Positions 54,601 to 64,000 of a stretch of DNA of 64,000 bases are shown piece after piece; the first letter of the stretch is position 1, and each line of letters starts with the position of its first letter. This DNA comes from Blastocystis sp. Blastoise (lineage: Eukaryota; Sar; Bigyra; Opalinata; Blastocystidae), in contig JBBPEB010000013.1 of the NCBI GenBank assembly GCA_039096225.1, forward strand, positions 1,411,501 through 1,475,500, given 5' to 3'. The notes beneath the pieces were generated by a model. It saw only the letters and a program-made list of their open reading frames with translations, ran no database searches and was not told the origin of the DNA. The translations under genes were made by a program, and so were the position numbers.

Positions 54601-57600
54601 TGATGGTGAAATAAATAGATATGAAAGTATGTATAATTCTTTTGTTATTGAATTTAATGGTAATCATATATCTAATGATGATATTATTACTATAAGTAGT
54701 AATAATGGTTTTAATAAAATATATAATATTGTATCTAGTAATAATGGTAAAGTAGGTCAAGCTACAATTTCTCTTAATAATTATTTAGAAGATGCTAGTA
54801 TTACATATAAATTTATTGGATCATCTATTTTATTACCTATTAATATTAAATTATCTGTTTTATCTATGGGTAATTTATCTCAAATAAGTTTTATAAAAGA
54901 TGTTGATACTATTGTTACATTTAATAATTATTATGGTATAACAAATAGTGATCATATAAAATTTATTATTTCTGATAATAATCATAATTGTAATAATAAT
55001 GATAATGATAATGGTATTATTTATCCTATTTCAATAATTGATAATATTAGTCGTTTTACTTTAAATATAGAAAATAATGGTATTTATGATATTTGTTATC
55101 AATTTAATAAATTATCTAATGAATATGTTTATGTTCAATCTACAATTGCTGTAAATACAATTGATTCTATTACTTTATCAAATACATTATTTATTGAAAA
55201 TGTACCTAAGATGATAACAATTACAAGTTCAATTATATCTGAACAAGATATAATATATGTATTAGATAATGGTGAAAATGATTGTTCTAGTATTAAACGT
55301 AATGCTTTTATTATTACAAAGAATGAAAATAATGAATATAGTACTTTAATTACTTTAATGAGAGGTGATAATAGAGTTATATGTTATAAACATTCTAGTG
55401 AATCTATTTTATATAAATTACAAGATATATTTAATGTTAAATATATATATATTGCAAATAAGAAGCCTATTACAATTGTACCTCAAGTAAGTACATCTGT
55501 ACAAGTTATTGGTGATATAGCTGAAGAAAATATGAAATTATCATTTTATCAGAATAATTGTAATAATGGTGAATTAATAAATGAAATAACAGATTCTATA
55601 GAATTAAATTCTATTTGGACATTTAATAATATAATATTTAATACAATGTATAATAATGTAGTTGTATGTTTAGAAATACCTAGTTATGAAGAAAGATTTA
55701 ATATTCCTGAAAGTGTTGTAATTATTAAGTCTTTAAGTGTTTCTATAAATCCTATAAGTACTACTGTATTATTAAATACTCCTTATTATATTTCTATTGA
55801 AGGTCCATTTTATTATGTTAATGAAATATCTAGTGTATATATTACAAAGACTACATGTGATATTAGTTCTGAATTAGAAAAATTAGAAAGTGAATTAAAT
55901 GGTTTAACATTACATGCAAAATTATTATTTACAGAAGCTTTTGATGGTGAATATACTTATTGTGTTCAAGTTGGTAATACTGCTATTCAACATATAGATA
56001 ATGCTCATGTTAGTTTTGGTTCTATAAATAGTATTTCTAGAAATATAGTATTTACTAATGAAATTACTTCTATTATATTAAATGGATTAAATCTTAATAT
56101 AAATGATGAATTAAAGTTTGTTCAATTAAGTTGTGATGAAAATGTTACTATTTATTCTTTAGATTCTAATAATAGTATAAATGTATTATTTGAAAATGCT
56201 AATAATGAACAATATCATTTATGTTATAAATTTAGTTCTCATAATGATTATTATGAAATAAATAATATTAAATTATCAGTAAGAAATATTGTATCTTTAG
56301 AACCTACTGTAACATCTAATACTGAAAATGTTATTTTTAGTATATTAACATCTATATTTTCTGCTAGTTATACTGATTCTATTAAATTAGTTTTAAATAA
56401 TAATAATTGTAATGAAGATGGTTATTTATTTAATTTAGTTAATATAACTTATCCTTCTTATTTATATGATAAATTAGTATCAACTAATGAAAATATGAAT
56501 ATTGCTGTTGGTACATATAAGATTTGTTATTCTGTTGATTATAATATATATTATGATATAAATCAAAAGTTTATATCTATAAATAATAATGATGTAATTC
56601 TTAATAAGAGTGAATGGATGGCTAATATGAAATTAGATAGTCCTTTAATAATTAGTGCTACTTTATTAAATGGTACAATAGGTTTTGTTAGTCGTACAAA
56701 ATCATGTAATTCTGTAGAAGTTCTTTTTGATGTTATAAATGGTGAAGTTATGACTGATTATCCTTTTACTACAAGTGGTGTATTAATTGGTTGTTATAAA
56801 CCTATAGGATCTATTATATATTTTAGAACATCATTAATATCTATTGATGAAGAATTAATGAATGTTGGTGAAAATACTTATAGTTTTATTGTTAATCAAG
56901 TAAATACAGGAAGTATATCTATAGAAAGTTCTGAATTATATACTTTAAATGTTTATTTATCTGAATATGAAGATTGTTTAATATCTTATTCTGATGTACA
57001 AATAAATAATAATAATGGATTATATATTTTATCATTTACTAAAGGTTATAATAAACCATTATATATTTGTGGTTATTATGATGAAATACATAAAATAAAT
57101 AGTCAATCTATTGTTTATCTTAATGAAGTAATAATTGAACCTAAGACATCAACATTTGTACAAGGATCTACATATTTATTTGAACAATTTACATATATTA
57201 GTGGTTTTAATACATTACCTATATTTAAATTTATAACAAGTAATAATTGTGAAGATAATGTTGATTTAAGAACTGCTTCAAAATCTATTACTATTAGTAA
57301 GAATGGTAAATATAATATATGTGCTCGTTTTACACCTGAAGATAATTTTGTTTTATTAAATAGTTATATATTAAATGTATTAGGTGGTATAACATTACTT
57401 AATCCTCCTACTAGTTTTATTGCTGGTGAATCTTTTTCATTAACATTTGATGCTCCTGAAAATTTTATGACTTCATTAGATCAAGTTTATTTTGTTAATT
57501 GTGATAATTCTGATTATATTAGTGATACTATTATTATAGGTGATTCTTTTAGTGGTACATTTAATTTAATATATGGTGGTAATTATGATTTACATTATAT

Positions 57601-60600
57601 TAGTATATATGGTGATATAGTTTATTCTAAATTAATTATGGTTTCTGATATATCAAAATTAGATATTAATTCATGGTATAAACAACTTTTATTACCTTCT
57701 GAAAATAGTATTAAACAAACTAATTTAGAAATTGAAGGTTTTGGTTTAAGTAATAATAATATGTTTAAATTTATATTAGAAAGTGAAACTTGTGATGCTA
57801 TACATACTGAATATAATATAATTAAACAAAATAATCATTATTATAGTAATAGTAATATAGATTTTAGTAGTTATAATGGAAATAAAGTAATTTTATGTTA
57901 TAAATATACTACATCTGGATCTTATATTCGTTATGATAATATTTTTATTAATTTATATGATACAATTACTATTCAATCTTTAAGTGATAATTATCCTATA
58001 GTTGATATTATGAATAATAATGAAAAACAATTATCAATGTCATTTATTGGTACTGTTGGTATATATAATGATGAAATGATTCAAATTGTTGAACAAGATG
58101 ATGAATGTACAACAACAGGTAATCCTATAATTCGTAGTACTCTTGTACAAATATTACCTGGTAAAGTATATTTTGATTATATTATTGATGATAGTACTAC
58201 TATTAATATTAATAAACTTATAAATGGACATGTTTGTTATTTTATAAATAATGAATGGATATCTCTTAATACAATTACATTTAATGAAAAATCTTTATTA
58301 TTTGAGAATAATTATTATGCTAGTAAAGATAATGATTTTAATATTATAGTTAATAATAGTCAAAATGGTGAAATAATGAAATGGATAGAATCTACTATGA
58401 ATTGTAATTTTGATAATAGTATTATACAATCTGAATGTATAGATAATAAATTTATATTTAGTGCTACTAAACAATCTTATTCTAATTTAATATTATGTTA
58501 TAAATTTGAAAATTCTAATTATTATGTTCCATATAAGAATATTCAATTAGATGTTTTTGGTATGGTTAATTCTTATAGTAATACTTTAATTGAAGGTGAA
58601 CATCTTACAATGTTATTAGAATTTAATACTTATATTGATGAATTTAAATTTTGTATAAAAGATAATGAAAATAATATAATATTAGGTAATACTATAAATA
58701 GTAATATTTATAGTGCTTCAAGTGATACCTATGAATATGAACTTATTTATGATGGTAAATCACCTTCTATAATAAATAATAAGCTTAATATTTGTACATT
58801 ATATAAGAAATCAAGTCAAAATACAATTGTTGATTATATTTTAGATTCTTCTATAATATTAAATTATCGTTCACTTCCTATATTTACACAAAATAGATTA
58901 ATAAAAGGTTATAATAGTATGTTTTCATTTAATGGTATTGGTATAAATTCAAATGATAAGATTCGTTTAATTGATTCTGAATTATCTAGTAATAAAGTAA
59001 CTGAATGGATTAATCCTTCTATATTATCAAATAGTAATAATAATGTTAATGCTCAAGTTAGTATAAAAGTAGAAACTACATCAATTGATAGTGGTATATA
59101 TATTATAGAATATTGTATGTCAATTGAAAATTATGATGGTTGTCGTATTAAACAAATACCTACAAGTACTAAACAAGTTTATGCTTTTAATTTAGAAGAA
59201 ATTCAACCTAGTTCTATATTTATTACTGCTTCTACAAGAATATATTTAAGTGGTAATGGATTTGATACTCATGATAGTATAAAACTTGTTCAAAGTTCAT
59301 CAAATTGTGATAATCCTATATATGAAACATTAGTTGAAAATATTAATTTAGAATATTATTTTACTGTAACTATTAATGATAATGTAAATAAACAATTATA
59401 TATTTGTTATAGTATTCCTAGTTTATCTAATACTATTAATACTGGTAAATATATTAATCTTGTATCATTTAATGGTTTATCTATAAATAATATTTTAACT
59501 GATTCTATATATCCTTTAGTTGAAGTTGAAGGTGAAGGTATTAAAGAAAATGATAAAATAAAATTTTTAAATAAAAATCTTGCTGATACATATCATGATT
59601 GTAAAATGTCTGAATCTGAAATATATAATATTGAATATAATAATGAAAAATATATTATTTATAATATTATTCTTCATTATTCTGGTGAATATGTTATATG
59701 TTATAAGAGTGAAGATATGGATTATGTTATCATAAACAACGATTATAAATTAAATTCAATATCATCTTATGCTAAATCTGATGACCAATTTGATTTTATC
59801 GTAGATTCTAATTATTTAGAAACCTTTAAGGTCAGTGTTTATGGTTCGTTTACATTATCTAATTTACAATTTTATTGGATATTAGATAATGAAACACATA
59901 ATAAAATTATGAGTATAACCGAGAGCGTTCAATCAACTACTAGTAGTATGACTTTAACATTTACTACTGATAATAGTATTGAATTTATTGGTAAAGCATG
60001 TTTATTTGTAGATTTTATTGATTATGATAATGCTTCAACTCCTATATTTGATAATAATAATAATAATTGTATTTATTATATTTCTAATAATAATAATAAT
60101 AATGAAAATATATATCATTTTAAGGGTATAGTTGGTTCTTCAGAAAATATTATACTTAATTCTAAATATTCATTTATTGAATCAGTTAAATTTATTAATG
60201 ATAATAATATTATATGTGGTAGTATTGAAATGAAAGAATCTATTGTTTCTTATGATATTATTACTCCTAAGACTTTTGCTTATATATATACTAATGATGG
60301 TTATAGTGGTAAAGTTTCTATATTTGATATGACTGTTATAGGTATTGAATCTATTAATGATTTTGTTGCTATATCTAAAATGCCTATTAGTTTAACATTT
60401 AATGGTATTGGTATACAAGATAATGATATTGTTTATATTACAAAAGATTATACATGTAATGATATTTTAAGTTCTAGTATAGTTATAAATTCTATGTCAA
60501 GTATTACTATAGATGGTGTTTATAATAATTTATATATTTGTTATGAATTTATAAATTATTCTAAATATATTATATATGAAAATCTTCAAGTTACTTCATT

Positions 60601-63600
60601 TAGTGATACACTAATTTTTGTTGCTAATAATGAATATAATATTGATTTATCATTTATTCAAGGTAATACAAATACTTGTCCTGGTATTGAAAAACAACCT
60701 ATTACTTATGATGATTGTGATCATTTAAGTTCTAGATTATCTGGTTCAGTTAGTAATTTATTTGATCATAATGAACAAACTGGTCTTATATTTGGTTCAA
60801 TTAATAATAATAATAATAATAATAATGGTATAAATATAAATAATTGTAATAATAATGATATTAATTATCCTCATTGGTTTATTGTAGAATTTAATGATTG
60901 TATGTCTATTTCTTCATTTGATATTTATCTTACTGGTACTCAATTAGATCCTTTATCAATTACTTTAGAATCATCATTATATGGTAATTTATTATTATGG
61001 AAAGAAATTGTTACTATTGAATTTAATAAAGTAAATGAACCTGGTTATATTTCTTCATTACTTTATCATAATGCTTTCCGTACTAATGGTAAATTATATA
61101 GATTTAAGATTAATTCTAATCAAGGTGGTGAATTTACTCGTATATTTGAAATGAGAATAAAAGCTACTGAATGTCAAGATAATAATATTGGTTCTCCTAT
61201 TTATACTAAATGGATTAAACAAGAAGAACAAAATATATCATCTAATTCTAATATAGAAATTGATTGTACTAAAGCTGGTATTCAAAGTACATTAGGTGTT
61301 TGTTCTATGTCAGGAAGTGTTACATTTAATGAACAAGGATTATATTCTTTATGTTTATATAGAAATAATAATTGGATGTATATTTCTTGGTATGAAGCAT
61401 CTGTTTATGATATTACTAGTGTTGAAGGTCTTAAAGAAATTCCTATTGGATCATCTCAAAAATATACATTTAATGGATATATATTATCTCAAAATGATGA
61501 AGCTGCTTTTATTCCTATAAATGATGAATGTAATAATAATATTATATTAAATAAACTTGATGAAAATTATTCTATTAATCAAATATTTAATGGTGATATT
61601 GGTCAATATAAATTATGTTATAAATTTAATAATATTGATAATGTTGCAACTATGTCTAAATTTATAATAGAAGTAAAAGAACCTATTATATCTAATATAA
61701 TACCTTTTGATATATTAGAAAATACAAAACAAATAATATATATTTATGGTATTGGTTTAAGTATAAATGATAAGATATCATTTGATAATGAAAAACTTGG
61801 TTGTGAAAATATATCTGAAGATAAATATATTAATATAAATAATTATGATAATGGTTTTGGTATATCAAGTGAAAATATTCCTAATGGTATTGATATGACA
61901 ATATGTTATTCTTTTAGTGGATTATCTGGTCGTACTATTACTAGAGCTAAAATGAGTGTTCGTTCTATTAATTTATTTGATGAAACAAATATTGAATTTG
62001 CTGTAAATTTCCCTAAATCTTTATTATTTACAGGTTCTGGTATTGAAGAAGGTGATTCATTTGTATTTATAACAAGTTATCAAGATTGTTCTGATGAAAC
62101 TAAATATATTAGTGATATTTATTATATTACAACTCTTTCTATTAATAATGAAGATCAATATGGTTCTATTATTACTTTTACTACTCCACTTTCTGGACAA
62201 ATATGTTATCATTTTAAGAATCAAAATAAATATATTAAAGTTAGTGAAACAATTCTTACTTGTAATTATCCTTCTGTTACTAAAATAACTCCTAATCGTA
62301 TATTTGTTTCTCAAGATAATAATTTAATATTAGAAGGTATTGGTCTTTCTGGATTAAATACTAATGAAAATTCTTATATACGTTTTGTATCATCTGAAAA
62401 TAAAGATATTATAGATTGTAATAATAATATTATTAGTATTAATAATAATAATAATGATATAATAGTTAATTATGAAAATAATAAATATAATATTAATGTA
62501 AATTTCCCTATTAATACACCAGAGAATATTTATATATGTTATAAATTTAGTGGTCTTAATGATTATATTGCTCAAAGTATATCATTTATGGTTACTAGTA
62601 TTTCTGATATAAATCCAAAGACACTTGTTTATAATATACCAATGTCTATTGTTTTTAATGGTAATAATATAATTAATGAAGATATTATTCATTTTGTACC
62701 AAATGGTGAACAATGTGATAGTGTAAATGCTATTATAAGTAATATAAATGAAAAGACTGCATTAGTTAATTTTAATATGTTACCTACAAATTATTATTTC
62801 TGTTATTATATTAATAATTTAGTTTATATATCTGATATTAATATTGAAGTTAATATACCATCATTTATAATTGATTTAGAAGGTAGTAATATATCTACTG
62901 TAATTGGTTATGAAACTACTTTTGAAATAGAAAATAATAATTCTGCTATAGTTGATGGTGATTTAGTTTCATTTACTTATGATTCTTGTGATAGTCCTAT
63001 TATTAATGCTGTACGTGTTAATAATAATAAATTTACTATGACAATAAATGAAATTGTAGGTAGTTCAATATTATGTACTTATCAAAGTAATGGTAATACA
63101 AAATCAAAATATAATAATGTTATTTTAAGTGTTAATTCTGTAATAAGAACATCTAATACATATATTTCATATAATAATATAGAACTTATAACATTTACTG
63201 GTATTGGTATTCATTCTGGTGATTTTGGTTTCTTTGGTGATAATTGTTCTGATGCTAGTAGTCGTTATAGTAATATATTTATAATAAATGAAGATAATCA
63301 AGCTGAAGTTAATGCTATTAAACCTGGTTTAAACATACCATTATGTTATGCATTTAATAGATTTAATTATAAATTATATTCTAATATAACTTTATCAGTT
63401 CGTTCTGTAGATAATATAGAAATTATTAATGCTTTTGATATAAATAATATATATAATAGTAAGATAACAGTAAGTGGTACTGGTATAGGTTCTTCTATTT
63501 GTTCAGTTTCTAATGAAATTACAAAAGATAGTTATTGGATAAATAGTTTAATTTCTGGTACTACTATAAGTAATATGGATAATATATCTATTATAGATAA

Positions 63601-64000
63601 TTTATATGAAGATAATACAAATTATATAAATATTATGAATAATGAAGCTATTATAGAAATTAATTTAGCTAGATGTCAATTAATTGATGAAATTAAATTT
63701 TATTTTATGGATGAAGAATCTGTAGATAATATTATAATTAGTTATTCTAAAGATAATCAATATTATACTTTTGGTGAAATTCAACGTAAGAATATAATAA
63801 ATGAATATATTTCTAGTGGTACTATTAGAAAACAAACTCAATCTATTCGTTTAATTATTTCAAAAGATAATGTATCTAATATGCATATGGGTAAAATATC
63901 TATATTTAGTTCTGAATGTTCTAATAATAGTATTATGAAGATTATTAGTAAAGGTTCTGAATGTAATACATCTATTTCTTCTGAAATTATTAATACTATT
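48652..64000 (+). CDS. Giant secreted or surface repeat protein (3' end outside window)
   Basis: One frame is open from 48724 to the window end: 5,092 codons without a stop. A 14-base first exon (48652-48665, ATG) and a 58-base GT-AG intron give MLFYFFIAFFAWCASGA, a clean signal peptide. Residues 107-166 are Cys-rich. Residues 168-266 look like a discoidin/F5-8C domain (NNWIVFDLENPSVVDDLKIW ... GRYFKIVASSNWG). Two more such domains follow at about 4058-4152 and 4977-5072. Between them run some 45 degenerate repeats of about 95 residues, with a start like GxGLxxxDxIxF, a mid Cys, and an end like GxYxLCYKF. This layout resembles IPT/TIG or other Ig-like beta sandwiches, with one conserved disulphide pair per unit. 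The sequence is rich in Asn, Ile, Ser and Tyr. Extracellular adhesion or matrix is inferred; no membrane anchor is seen before the edge. Confidence 0.85.

Overview
The window is nuclear DNA from an AT-rich, intron-rich eukaryotic microbe with aerobic mitochondria. Most genes are split by short introns that begin gtatat or gtatgt, run as (TA)n, and end tatag. Coding regions stand out by higher GC and by conserved eukaryotic families (condensin, spliceosomal helicase, MYST acetyltransferase, ribosomal proteins, TFIIIB, syntaxin, Hsp70). A complex I accessory subunit of the plant/protist type shows a conventional respiratory chain. A fibro-slime domain gene and Asn/Ser-rich low complexity recall amoebozoans or stramenopiles, but the lineage cannot be fixed from the sequence alone.

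Layout. 1-2513: 3' part of SMC4 (+). 3122-5875: BED-like zinc finger fused to a Gfo/Idh/MocA oxidoreductase (+). 6383-7221: dUTPase (-), with an E2F-type palindrome just upstream. 7768-11558: DHX15/Prp43 helicase (-), preceded by a small ORF. 11900-13138: MYND-finger protein (+). 13234-14398: ADD-type PHD/zinc-finger protein (+). 15235-17696: KAT5/Esa1-type MYST acetyltransferase (+). 17872-18417 (-) and 18846-19983 (+): divergent ribosomal proteins eL14 and uL18. 20144-21691: BDP1 (-).

21800-29394 is an accessory-looking block. It is bounded by 12-bp inverted CACTAGTAGGCA ends with a matching TAT on either side. It holds a tandem repeat, an unrecognised multi-exon gene, a foldback element, a helical-repeat-like gene and a fibro-slime protein gene, all coding parts on the minus strand.

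29771-35000 (-): a probable mitochondrial protein, a Qa-SNARE syntaxin and a wax ester synthase/DGAT. 35964-36221: NDUFB2-like (+). 36470-36828: HSBP1-like (-). 36910-39427: METTL25-like (+). 39997-41994: intronless Hsp70 (+) with heat-shock elements upstream. 42247-46371: CDCA7-like zinc-finger protein (-). 48652 to the window end: one open reading frame of more than 15 kb encoding a signal-peptide-bearing giant repeat protein (at least about 5,097 residues, 3' end outside the window).

Themes. Several genes belong to chromatin and S-phase functions (SMC4, dUTPase, KAT5, ADD protein, CDCA7-like). The ADD and CDCA7-type fingers are both families tied to DNA methylation elsewhere. Several conserved proteins (SMC4, uL18, eL14) can only be reconstructed if some introns have non-GT/AG ends lying between short direct repeats. 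Together with the giant surface-type protein and the CACTA-ended block, this is the most unusual thing in the window.
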